Assembly: GCA_023415835.1 (NCBI GenBank)
Contig: JAEZJK010000034.1
Location: forward strand, 10,378-74,377
Length of the DNA stretch: 64,000 nt
Source: Bacillota bacterium
Lineage (GTDB): Bacteria; Bacillota; UBA4882; UBA8346
Direction: 5' to 3'
Part shown: positions 52,933-60,889 of the stretch, piece by piece
How positions within the stretch are numbered: the stretch's first letter is position 1
How the letters are laid out: each line of letters starts with the position of its first letter
Notes under the pieces: model-generated
Seen by the model: the letters and a program-made list of their open reading frames with translations, nothing else
Databases searched by the model: none
What the model was told of the DNA's origin: nothing
Translations under genes and position numbers: made by a program

Positions 52933-53283
52933 ATGCATCATAAAGAGATTACTCACTTATTTATTCAACGTTTTAAGGAAGTAATGGGAAGAGGCCCGAG
53001 CTTAGTTAGGATAAATATTTCGGAAAATATTATTAATGCGGATATTAAAGGTGTTTTAACAATCCCGGAGCAAAGCTTACTTAAAAACTCCATAAATAAC
53101 AAAGTTCTTATTAAAGTCATTAGAAAACAACTAATGGAATTGGTATTTCGGGATTTTTCCGCAGAACTTCAAACAATAACTAATATTGATGATTTAGAAT
53201 TACTAAATTATACTTTCGTAATTGATTTCGAGAATGATCGACAAGTGATGGTTTTGGTTTGTAATAAAGTATTATCGGAGTAG
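52933..53283 (+). CDS. DUF2294-family protein
   Basis: 116 residues. ITHLFIQRFKEVMGRGPSLV followed by a beta strand, IKGVLTIPEQSLLKN, KVIRKQLMEL, and a final strand FVIDFENDRQVMVLV follow the DUF2294 (YbcI-like) pattern, including the diagnostic GRGP. Its function is unknown. ATG at 52933 follows AAAAGGACACGAT. It is preceded by a terminator-bearing leader and followed after 86 bp by cheW; its place in a chemotaxis group may be meaningful. Confidence 0.72.
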   Translation: MHHKEITHLFIQRFKEVMGRGPSLVRINISENIINADIKGVLTIPEQSLLKNSINNKVLIKVIRKQLMELVFRDFSAELQTITNIDDLELLNYTFVIDFENDRQVMVLVCNKVLSE

Positions 53284-53369
53284 TTAGCGGATGTATCGAC
53301 AACAGATAATAACTGGTTAACGTTGTTATTGGATGAGGAGAGTATATTTATGAAAGGAGATACCGTTTA

Positions 53370-53873
53370 ATGGAAGCGCAGGGAGGAAAGTTTTTGACTT
53401 TTACCTTAGCTAACGAAGTATATGGGATACCGATCAAAAAGGTAAAGGAAATTATCGGGATAATGGAGATTACTAACATCCCCAAGACCAATGAGTGTGT
53501 TAAAGGTGTTATTAATTTACGGGGGAAGATTATTCCCATAATTGATCTCCGCCTTAAATTCGGTATGGAGGAAAAGCCATATACTGAGCGGACTTGTATC
53601 ATTGTGATTGAGATATTTTTATCCGGAATTCAAAAATTAATCGGGGTAGTAGTAGACGCTGTAGCTGAGGTTTTGAACATTCAAAGCGGAGAAATTGAAC
53701 CTTCTCTTGAATATGAAACTCAAATCGGGGATAATTTTTTGACTGGGATTGGCAAGGTAAAAGAAAAAATAGTTTTAATATTGGAAATAGAGAAAATTTT
53801 GAACGTCGCTGAAATTATATCCATTAAAAAAGAACAAGCTGCTTTGGGAGAGCCACTTAACAATATTGTCTAA
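53370..53873 (+). CDS. cheW: Chemotaxis coupling protein CheW (copy 1)
   Basis: 167 residues, a single CheW domain: FLTFTLANEVYGIPIKKVKE, MEITNIPKTNECVKGVINLRG with the conserved receptor-contact GVINLRGKIIPIIDLR, and later VVVDAVAEVLNI. It links CheA to receptors. It is about two-thirds similar to the CheW at 63294. ATG at 53370 follows AAAGGAGATACCGTTTA. Genes downstream are a binding protein and an MCP, suggesting one sensory unit. Confidence 0.93.
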   Translation: MEAQGGKFLTFTLANEVYGIPIKKVKEIIGIMEITNIPKTNECVKGVINLRGKIIPIIDLRLKFGMEEKPYTERTCIIVIEIFLSGIQKLIGVVVDAVAEVLNIQSGEIEPSLEYETQIGDNFLTGIGKVKEKIVLILEIEKILNVAEIISIKKEQAALGEPLNNIV

Positions 53874-54076
53874 AGGGTGATTTCAGGAAGTTTTCTATTA
53901 TATTTCATGATTATTAAGATGTTATCAACACATTTAGTTTAGTAAGTTTAAATCTAGAACTGTGATTACCTTTAAAGCGTTAAAATTCACAGTTCATAAA
54001 AAGCGGAAGGGGTGATAAATAAAGGTTATTCAACTTTTCTAACGTTAGTTAAAAATTTACAGGGAGGAAATTGAAA

Positions 54077-54949
54077 ATGACTAAAACAATACGTTTGACC
54101 CTGATTTTGTCTTTAACGTTAGTAGTATTGTCCGCTACTCTTGTTGCAGCTGAACAACCGACTTTAACCTGGGTATACCCGGATGATTCAGAACCTTTCG
54201 CTTGGGTGGAAAATGGGGTTCCTAAAGGGTCAGAAGTTGAAATTGTTGAAAAGGTTTTTAGCCGTTTGGGGATTAAAGTCAACCATAAAGGCTATCCCTG
54301 GTTAAGGGCTATGAAAATGGTTGAGTTAGGTGAAGCTGATATGATGATGACCACTCCGAACGATGGCAGGTTTAGTTATGCTATTTTTGGTAAGGAGTGG
54401 ACAGAGGTTAATTTTTGGACTATTTATGTAAAAAAGGGCAATGCCGAATTGAAGAAAAAAGTGGAAGGATTTACAAGACTGGATGATTTGAAACAGTACC
54501 GATTGGCAGACTTCGCCGGAAACGGCTGGCAAACCTCTTACATGAAACAGGAAGATGGTTACAATATAGCGGTACAAACTGCAACAATACAACAGCTTCC
54601 TCAAGTATTGGCTAGTGGTAGAGTTGATATGATAATAAATTCCGAAAAATCAATGGACTGGAATATTGAAAAACTAGGACTTGCCGGACAAATTGAAAAG
54701 GTCAATGCTGAACTGCCAGGTACCCGTTTTCACTTTGTAGCAATGGTATCTCGTAAGTCACCTTGGGCTCAAAAAGGCATTATCCGAGCATTTGATGAAG
54801 AGTTAAAAAAAGTGAAACAATCCGGTGAATGGATTCAAATCTTAAAAAAGTATAAAGATCCCCATGGACTTGGGAAACCGTTCAAAACCCAAATCAACGA
54901 TTCCAAGTATCTCGCTGACTATAACAATTACCCGGTCTACAAACCATGA
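54077..54949 (+). CDS. Family-3 extracellular solute-binding protein
   Basis: 290 residues. Signal peptide at 1-25 (LTLILSLTLVVLSATLVAA) with A-x-A cleavage and no lipobox. The body is the PAO/HisJ-type fold: WVYPDDSEPFAWVENGVPKG, EIVEKVFSRLGI, ADMMMTTPNDGR, and late VARG-like region replaced by LASGRVDMIINSE. Such proteins bind amino acids or related acids, but no permease or ATPase gene is adjacent. Location between cheW and an MCP gene suggests it presents ligand to the receptor. ATG at 54077 has GGGAGG nine bases upstream; TTG at 54071 is too close. Confidence 0.85.
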   Translation: MTKTIRLTLILSLTLVVLSATLVAAEQPTLTWVYPDDSEPFAWVENGVPKGSEVEIVEKVFSRLGIKVNHKGYPWLRAMKMVELGEADMMMTTPNDGRFSYAIFGKEWTEVNFWTIYVKKGNAELKKKVEGFTRLDDLKQYRLADFAGNGWQTSYMKQEDGYNIAVQTATIQQLPQVLASGRVDMIINSEKSMDWNIEKLGLAGQIEKVNAELPGTRFHFVAMVSRKSPWAQKGIIRAFDEELKKVKQSGEWIQILKKYKDPHGLGKPFKTQINDSKYLADYNNYPVYKP

Positions 54950-54965
54950 TCTAATTTAATATCCT

Positions 54966-55003
54966 GAGGGGCTGTTCCTTTGTGGAGCAGCCCGTACATT
55001 TTT
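54966..55003 (+). terminator. Terminator after the binding-protein gene
   Basis: GGGCTGTTCC pairs with GGAGCAGCCC (one G.T or mismatch) around TTTGT, followed by GTACATTTTTT. Confidence 0.75.
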
Positions 55004-55029
55004 TAATTTTGAGAGATTGGACTTAACTC

Positions 55030-55100
55030 TTAGAAAGGGGGAGCCCGCTCTGTTTGAGTAAAGCTCCATCCGATTGATGGGAGGAAAGGCCTAAAATAGG
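55030..55100 (+). ncRNA. Candidate structured leader of the MCP gene
   Basis: GGGAGC can pair with GCTCC around an inner GCTC-TGTTT-GAGT hairpin; alternatively CTCCATC pairs with GATGGGAG across CGATT. The two options share CTCC and exclude each other. A CCTA-AAA-TAGG hairpin follows. It lies about 120 nt before the MCP start, after a terminator. The layout is reminiscent of a switching RNA, but I do not recognise the class. Confidence 0.35.
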
Positions 55101-55217
55101 ATAACTAACCGGATATACGGATTTACTGGTTAAGATAGATTTCAAATCATAGAAACTTCAGTTTAAATATTTGTCATTTCACTATGTTTCTGCTATGACA
55201 CTAAGGGGGGAAGATAC

Positions 55218-56723
55218 GTGCAAAATAAAAATTCGATCAAGTTTTCGATGTGGAAAAACTCAATGGTGGCATTATTTGTTTATGTAGTTTTGTTAATACC
55301 GATAATAATTAATTATATCGGTGCGAATATAAGTGATGGTGTTGATCTAGAGAAAAAAGCGAACACAATGATTGAGCTAGCTGTCTTGGCTTCGATAGAT
55401 CCGCTGTGGAGCCTTAATAATGTTGCGGTGGAAGCTAATGGAAAAGCCTTAATGAAAGATGATGAGATCTGTTTGGTGGAGATTAAAGATGCTCTTGAAA
55501 CTAGCATTTATAATGAAGAAAAAGAAAAAATTCTCACTCTACCGAAGAATATGATTCTTCTTGAAAGAAACATTGAAAAAAATGGGGAAAAAATCGGCCA
55601 AATCAAAATGGGTATTACTAAATACTACCGTGTTCGGGCCTTATGGTCGGAAATGTTCAGGAATATTATTATTACTACTATTTTAGCTATTATTGTGGGA
55701 ATATTGATTATCTATACTATTTCCGTAAGTATTACCAAACCGATAAGTGTCGTCGTATCTTCCCTTAAAGAAGGCGCAGACCGGACAGCTTCAGCTTCCA
55801 ACCAACTGGCAGCCACTAGCCAGCAATTATCCGAAGGTAGTACTGAACAAGCTAGTGTAATTGAAGAAATATCTACTACATTACAAGAAACATCTACGAT
55901 GATCCAACAAAACAATGTTAACATTAAGCAGGCGGCTCAATTATCTGAACATACTAAAGAAGCAGCGGAAAAAGGCAACCATCAGATGCAGGAAATGGCA
56001 AGCGCGATCAATGAAATGAAGAAGTCGAGTGACCAGATTGCTAAAATCATTAAAATTATCGATGACATTGCTTTTCAGACCAATATTTTAGCCCTAAATG
56101 CCGCAGTTGAAGCTGCCCGGGCTGGCGAGGCAGGTATGGGTTTTGCAGTCGTAGCCGAGGAAGTACGAAATTTAGCACAACGTACAGCTCAAGCGGCTAA
56201 GGACACTACAACTATGATTGAAGCGAATATTGAATTATCAGCAAATAGTGTCTCAGTTACTGAAAAAGTTAAGGAGGCGTTAGGGGAAATCACCTCACAG
56301 GCTAAAAAAGTGAGCGAGTTAATGGATGAAATTGCTGGATTTAGCCAAGAACAGTCTCAAGGGATTGAACAAGTTAATAAAGCAATTGTCCAAGTAGAAA
56401 CGGTAACCCAACAAAATGCCTCTAACGCTCAGGAAAGTGCAGCGACTTCCCAAGAGCTTAGTAAGCAAGCTAAAAAATTAAGAGAAAACACTCAACAACT
56501 TTCAAAGATGTTAAATGACAAAACAGTAGAAGATGTTAAACCGGCCTTCTTAGGAGGAGACAGCTTAAACAGTAATAACAATACTTTATCAACAAATATG
56601 AATGCTCAAGTAAGTCAATTAGAATCCGCTTCTTATTCCCGAAACAAATTATTAGGAGAACAAAGGACGAAGATTTGTACTCCGGAAGAAGTAATACCGC
56701 TCAATAAAAATAATAAGTTTTAA
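55218..56723 (+). CDS. Methyl-accepting chemotaxis protein
   Basis: 501 residues. Membrane helices at about 11-34 and 145-170 flank a short extracytoplasmic domain of about 110 residues. A HAMP follows (SITKPISVVVSSLKEGADRT), then the signalling coiled coil with the hairpin tip IAFQTNILALNAAVEAARAG and EEVRNLAQRTAQAAKDT. The C-terminus is a 40-residue flexible tail (ending LNKNNKF) without a CheR-docking NWETF-type pentapeptide. GTG at 55218 follows GGGGGGAAGATAC. The adjacent binding protein may be its ligand carrier. Confidence 0.94.
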   Translation: MQNKNSIKFSMWKNSMVALFVYVVLLIPIIINYIGANISDGVDLEKKANTMIELAVLASIDPLWSLNNVAVEANGKALMKDDEICLVEIKDALETSIYNEEKEKILTLPKNMILLERNIEKNGEKIGQIKMGITKYYRVRALWSEMFRNIIITTILAIIVGILIIYTISVSITKPISVVVSSLKEGADRTASASNQLAATSQQLSEGSTEQASVIEEISTTLQETSTMIQQNNVNIKQAAQLSEHTKEAAEKGNHQMQEMASAINEMKKSSDQIAKIIKIIDDIAFQTNILALNAAVEAARAGEAGMGFAVVAEEVRNLAQRTAQAAKDTTTMIEANIELSANSVSVTEKVKEALGEITSQAKKVSELMDEIAGFSQEQSQGIEQVNKAIVQVETVTQQNASNAQESAATSQELSKQAKKLRENTQQLSKMLNDKTVEDVKPAFLGGDSLNSNNNTLSTNMNAQVSQLESASYSRNKLLGEQRTKICTPEEVIPLNKNNKF

Positions 56724-56842
56724 GATAAACTAGCTAAGCAACATTATAGTAACAGCTTTAGCAAGGAACTACTAATAAATAATAAATGGGTCACAATTTA
56801 TTACGGCCCATTTATAAAATTTTTTTAGGTTATGAAAGATAG

Positions 56843-57577
56843 TTAATCTGTTTGAAAAGCTTTGTTTAATAAATATATGTGATTTAATTCTTCTCGGGTT
56901 TTATCATTTGTTTTCCGTTCACGTAATGGTTTCGCCGGTATTCCTCCAACTAAAATATTAGGTTCAACATTCCTATTAACCATGGATTTTGTAGCAACAA
57001 TCGCTTGTTCCCCAATTGTAACACCTGGGAGTATTATACAAAAAGAGTATAATTTTACAAAATCATTAATAATTACCGGTTTATAATCTCTTTTAACATG
57101 ATCGTCTTCAGAGTGACCGTGGCTAAAAATAGTAACTCCTTCAGCTATTCCTACATAGTTTCCTATAGTAATTCCACCTTTGGAGTCTAGGTATATGCCA
57201 CGGGTCAAAAAGACATCATCGCCGAATTCGATATTTTCAGCGATATTAAAACGTATATTCTCTTCTGCAATGAAGTTCTTACCACATTTTTTAAATAACT
57301 TTTGAGCGATTATACGGCGGAAGGGAATAGCGAAATTAGTTACTACGCTTATCGGCAGTTTATCAAGGATGTCCCATAAAAAATGTAAATATCTTTTTTC
57401 AGGTGTAAATGACGCTTCTTGAATCTTTGGTAAATAATCGCAATATAGTTTAATTTCTTTAATAATATCAATTGGAAATGGTGAACCCAGTATCTGTAAT
57501 ATAGTGGGTAGTTCTTCGGCAGTTAATCCAGCATTAATAATTTTTTCAATTTGTTCCAATTTTTCTGATATCGACAT
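56843..57577 (-). CDS. Hexapeptide-repeat acyltransferase
   Basis: 244 residues. An N-terminal helical part (1-95) precedes a left-handed beta-helix with hexapeptide repeats: RFNIAENIEFGDDVFLTRGI, GGITIGNYVGIAEGV and GEQAIVATKSMVNRNVEPN, the VGGIPAKPLRER closing motif and the likely catalytic histidine in IFSHGHSEDD. It resembles serine/galactoside/maltose O-acetyltransferases, which use acetyl-CoA, though the acceptor is unknown. ATG at 57577 follows AAGGAGAATTAAT. It lies 80 bp downstream of ldh, so the two are probably one transcript under the c-di-GMP riboswitch. Confidence 0.82.
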   Translation of the reverse strand: MSISEKLEQIEKIINAGLTAEELPTILQILGSPFPIDIIKEIKLYCDYLPKIQEASFTPEKRYLHFLWDILDKLPISVVTNFAIPFRRIIAQKLFKKCGKNFIAEENIRFNIAENIEFGDDVFLTRGIYLDSKGGITIGNYVGIAEGVTIFSHGHSEDDHVKRDYKPVIINDFVKLYSFCIILPGVTIGEQAIVATKSMVNRNVEPNILVGGIPAKPLRERKTNDKTREELNHIYLLNKAFQTD

Positions 57578-57657
57578 ATTAATTCTCCTTTAAGCAAAGA
57601 TAATTTTGCGTCTAAATATGTATATTCCCAGGTACTTACCATTCATTAAAGTCTAAG

Positions 57658-58647
57658 TTAGCCGGTCTGTTGTTCAGTAAAGTCATTTAGAGGATCACAT
57701 TCAAAAGAACTGTTATAATTTAAATTTGAAAGAACACTTTTAAGGAGATTTGCAGAATTCCTTAAGTTTTGAATTTCACTGGTGCTCAAACTAAGATTAA
57801 GTACTTTTTTAATTCCGGAGGAATCAATTATAACCGGTAAAGATAAACAAACATCATCAATGCCATATTGCCCATTCATTAAGGTTGAAACCGGGAATAT
57901 CCCGCTATGATTTCTAATAATCGATTCGACCACCGTTCGTATCGCTACTGCTATACCATAATAAGTAGACCCTTTTCTTTCGATAATTTGATAAGCGGAT
58001 TTAACTACCTCGTCATGAATTTTTTGTTTAATTTTGGCTATTTTTTCATTCTCAATTTGAAAATTATTAATATTTATACCGGAAACACTTATCGCGCTCC
58101 AAACCGGCACTGATTGATCGCCATGTTCTCCAATAATATAAGCGCTAATATTTCGTGAATCTACATTAAGATATTCATTTAGGATATACCGAAACCTTGC
58201 AGTATCCAATATGGTTCCGGAGCCGATTATTTTATATGGGTTTCGATTTAAAAGTTTTATTGTAACATAAGTAAGGATATCCACCGGATTGGTGACAACG
58301 AGGATAACGGAATTATCATAATATGGCTTTATTTGGCCAATGATCGATTGAAAAACCTCCGTATTCCGTTGAGCTAAGTTTAAACGAGACTCATTTGGAT
58401 TTTGAGCTATTCCCGCTGTAATAATGATAATCTTAGAGTCGGCACAATCAGAATAATCGCCTGGGTATACATTAACCGGTAACAGGGCCGGCGTACAATG
58501 CCTTAAATCCATAACTTCCCCTTCTGTTTTTTCCTTGTTAATATCGATCAAAACAATATCGGATGCCAAAGAACTTAACATCAATGTATGTGCAATGGTA
58601 GACCCGACTAAACCTGCTCCTATAATGGTAATTTTGTTCTGAATCAT
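57658..58647 (-). CDS. ldh: L-lactate dehydrogenase
   Basis: 329 residues. Rossmann start IIGAGLVGSTIAHTLM, acidic NAD-ribose residue in VLIDINKEK, the substrate loop GIAQNPNESRLNL with glutamine where malate dehydrogenases have arginine (lactate specificity), the catalytic Arg/Asp region VTNPVDILTYV and IIGSGTILDTARFR, and catalytic histidine in IIGEHGDQSVPVWS. It reduces pyruvate with NADH to lactate to balance redox in fermentation. ATG at 58647 follows AAAGGAATAAACTT. Its leader of about 430 nt contains a c-di-GMP-I riboswitch. Confidence 0.93.
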   Translation of the reverse strand: MIQNKITIIGAGLVGSTIAHTLMLSSLASDIVLIDINKEKTEGEVMDLRHCTPALLPVNVYPGDYSDCADSKIIIITAGIAQNPNESRLNLAQRNTEVFQSIIGQIKPYYDNSVILVVTNPVDILTYVTIKLLNRNPYKIIGSGTILDTARFRYILNEYLNVDSRNISAYIIGEHGDQSVPVWSAISVSGININNFQIENEKIAKIKQKIHDEVVKSAYQIIERKGSTYYGIAVAIRTVVESIIRNHSGIFPVSTLMNGQYGIDDVCLSLPVIIDSSGIKKVLNLSLSTSEIQNLRNSANLLKSVLSNLNYNSSFECDPLNDFTEQQTG

Positions 58648-58959
58648 AAGTTTATTCCTTTCTATTGAGGTTTTAAGGGCGCTAAAAGGATTTAGACAAA
58701 TGTAATTACCTTACATATTAAACTGACTGTTTAATGCCTCTAAAGTGGCTTGAGTTATATAAACCCATAAGTCCAAGGCATTAATTTGTTAATACATTTA
58801 TTTCACCCCTTTTCGTTTAATAATTCAAAGCATATTTCAATAAATCAAGGAAGAAAATGAAAATACCAATAGTATTACTTTAAATATAGTTACATTATTA
58901 CTTCTGCAGAATATGAAATAAAAACTCTGTCAAGTGTCGGAGCTGAAATAAAAATCAAA

Positions 58960-59055
58960 TCATCTCGTTAACTTGGTTATCATAGCTTAAACTTTAAACA
59001 TTAGCTTTACGTCCCGGGCTTTCGCACGGATTTGCCCTTTTCGGAATTTAGTTTA
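58960..59055 (-). ncRNA. c-di-GMP-I (GEMM) riboswitch upstream of ldh
   Basis: Read on the minus strand, the hallmark blocks occur in order: AAGGGCAAATCC, a hairpin closed by GAAA (GTGCGAAAGC), CGGGACGTAAAGCT, and, 20 nt later, GATAACCAAGTTAACGAG, equivalent to the tetraloop-receptor arm (TAGCCGGGTTACCGA in typical members). The canonical GGGACGCAAAGCC is changed at two bases. The P2 stem has one mismatch. The aptamer lies about 310 nt before the ldh start, so the expression platform is between 58650 and 58955; several hairpins are there (ATTAAAC-TGACT-GTTTAAT, TTAATGCCT/AGGCATTAA, a weak one before TTTTT at about 58925), but which one switches is unresolved. Confidence 0.85.
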
Positions 59056-59088
59056 AATTTGTATTTTCCCTAATTGTCCAACTATTCT

Positions 59089-59118
59089 ATGATATCATCT
59101 ATCTTCTAGTTTTGTCAA
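59089..59118 (-). promoter_or_regulatory. Promoter of the riboswitch-ldh transcript
   Basis: On the minus strand TTGACA (59118-59113), 18 bp, TATCAT (59094-59089). The start near 59082 places the aptamer at the very 5' end of the RNA. Confidence 0.72.
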
Positions 59119-59579
59119 TATACGGATTTGCCAGCGTGTATTTACATTTTAACCTTTAGTAGGGCCTCTACAGAGTCATTTCATTATGGGGGTTTTGTAT
59201 TCAAGGTGATTTTTTCGTTCTAGCCTTTTCATTATTAAAAAATGTAAAAAATGGAGTTAGCTTATGGATTATAAATAAAATATTGTAAATCAATGGAGAA
59301 AAATACAATTGAAACAAATATAGCAATATATGGATATAGTGGTAAACGTTACGAATGTAAATTTAGTTTGGAGAAAGATTTTAATACAAGCTAAGTTATA
59401 AAAAAAATGGAATCAAGAGTTCAAACAATAAGTGTAAATAAATGGGGAAAAATATTTAGATAAACATTTAAATAATAACTAAATGTTTTTGTAGGATGTT
59501 TCGATATATTAAATAAATTAAGTAATTTAATCCAAATAACGGGTAAATAATTAATAAATAATACCGGGAGGGAGCACTA
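59119..59579. other. AT-rich intergenic region before the chemotaxis operon
   Basis: No gene. A perfect 9-bp stem AAACATTTA / TAAATGTTT (59462-59488) followed by TTTTG looks like a terminator or leader hairpin on the plus strand, 90 bp before cheY. No clear promoter was recognised. Confidence 0.45.
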
Positions 59580-59945
59580 ATGGGTCTTAGCGTTAAAATT
59601 CTGGTAATCGACGACTCGCCGTTCATCTCAAAAGCAGTTAGAAAAGCGGTAGAACCGGAAGGGTTCGAAGTGGTGGGGCAAGCATTTAACGGGCGGGATG
59701 GCCTGGAAATGATAAGCCAACATCAACCGGAGATTGTCATTCTTGATGTGACGATGCCGGTGATGGACGGGTTGGAAACAGCGGAACATATTTATCGGAA
59801 AAACCCGAACGCTAAAGTAATCATGCTCAGTGCAATGGGGGATGAAAAATTAATAGAATCCGCCAAAAGGATCGGAGTCAAACGGTTTCTAAATAAACCA
59901 TTTAAAGCCGAAGAGATGGTCCTGGCCATCAAAGGTTTGTTATAA
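59580..59945 (+). CDS. cheY: CheY-type response regulator
   Basis: 121 residues, one receiver domain and no output domain. DDS at 11-13, phosphoacceptor D56 (IVILDVTMPVMDG), the serine switch in VIMLSAMGD and the lysine in RFLNKPFKAEE. It carries the signal from CheA to the flagellar motor. ATG at 59580 follows GGGAGGGAGCACTA. First gene of a chemotaxis operon with gaps of 2 to 14 bp through cheA. Confidence 0.92.
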   Translation: MGLSVKILVIDDSPFISKAVRKAVEPEGFEVVGQAFNGRDGLEMISQHQPEIVILDVTMPVMDGLETAEHIYRKNPNAKVIMLSAMGDEKLIESAKRIGVKRFLNKPFKAEEMVLAIKGLL

Positions 59946-59958
59946 AGGAGCAATAAGG

Positions 59959-60426
59959 ATGGAAGAGCAAAAGCTTAATTATTTTTATCAATATCTGGTC
60001 GAGGCTTTTCAGAAAGTGGCTCTGGAAATGACCGGAATTAACTACGCTCCGGCAAATGATTTCCCATTAACGGATGAGAAAAAAATTTCGTTAATCGTGG
60101 GTTTGGTAGGTCAGAATAAGGGACGTGTCTTACTTGAGCTTAATGAAGGATTGGCTCTAAAAATCTTTGAAGAAATGAATGGGGCTCCTCCGGATGATGA
60201 TTTGGAGTTATACCTATACCTGGCCGAATTTGCCAATATGGTGAGTGGAAACGGTATCACCTGCATTAATAATACCTTCAAAAGTATTGATTTACGTTTG
60301 ACCCCACCGGCGGTTTTTGCCGGGAAACAACTTGAGATTACCAGTCCCAAGGTGAGTTCTGCCGGAGGAATTTATCGTTCGGAGTACGGCTCAGTAAGAC
60401 TGGAAATCGGAATCGAAGGTGCTTAA
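59959..60426 (+). CDS. cheX: CheX-like CheY-P phosphatase
   Basis: 155 residues of the CheC/CheX fold. The catalytic E-x-x-N pair is at E90 and N93 in LAEFANMVSGNGI, with GRVLLELNEGLALKIFEEM before it. It should dephosphorylate CheY-P, replacing CheZ. ATG at 59959 follows AAAGGAGCAATAAGG. It lies directly after cheY, its probable substrate. Confidence 0.85.
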   Translation: MEEQKLNYFYQYLVEAFQKVALEMTGINYAPANDFPLTDEKKISLIVGLVGQNKGRVLLELNEGLALKIFEEMNGAPPDDDLELYLYLAEFANMVSGNGITCINNTFKSIDLRLTPPAVFAGKQLEITSPKVSSAGGIYRSEYGSVRLEIGIEGA

Positions 60427-60428
60427 CA

Positions 60429-60875
60429 ATGGAGCTAAAAGATGCGTTACAGCGTTCGGTGCAAGAAATCTTTACCATGTTAAATCTCCAACCGGAATTA
60501 AAACAAGAGTTCGAAGAGGCTTCATTGACCTCGGCCTCCGAAATAAATGCCTTGGTCGGTTTCAATTATTCGCTCAAGGGGAATATAGTTTTTGCTTTGG
60601 ATAAAAACGCGGCTTTAACGATAACAGCGGCAATGACCGGAGAAAAACCTAGCACTATTGATTTTAAAGTCAAAAACACTATAGGAGATGTGGCAAAACT
60701 AGTCACAGATCTGGCTCTTGGCAAATTGAACATTAATAGCTCAATTTATTTTACTCCGCCGCCAACGCTGGTTACCGGGGAAAATGTGTTTTTGCTAATC
60801 AGCAGGACCAGCTCCGAACGTTTATCATTTCAAATAAACAATGCCGAATTTTCGATCGCTTACAGTCTTGAATAG
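60429..60875 (+). CDS. CheX-like protein lacking the phosphatase motif
   Basis: 148 residues of the same fold as the preceding gene (LVGFNYSLKGNIVFALDKNA, AAMTGEKP). At the position of the E-x-x-N pair it has D87 and K90 (NTIGDVAKLVTDLALGK), so phosphatase activity is doubtful. It may form a heterodimer with CheX, or bind another partner as an adaptor. ATG at 60429 is two bases after the cheX stop; GGAATCGAAGGTGC upstream supplies the ribosome site. Confidence 0.78.
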   Translation: MELKDALQRSVQEIFTMLNLQPELKQEFEEASLTSASEINALVGFNYSLKGNIVFALDKNAALTITAAMTGEKPSTIDFKVKNTIGDVAKLVTDLALGKLNINSSIYFTPPPTLVTGENVFLLISRTSSERLSFQINNAEFSIAYSLE

Positions 60876-60889
60876 AAGGGGGTATTCAC

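Noticed and set aside
55060..55100. GAGGAAAGGCC resembling the RNase P core motif
   Set aside because: There is room for only about 200 nt and none of the other conserved RNase P regions is present.
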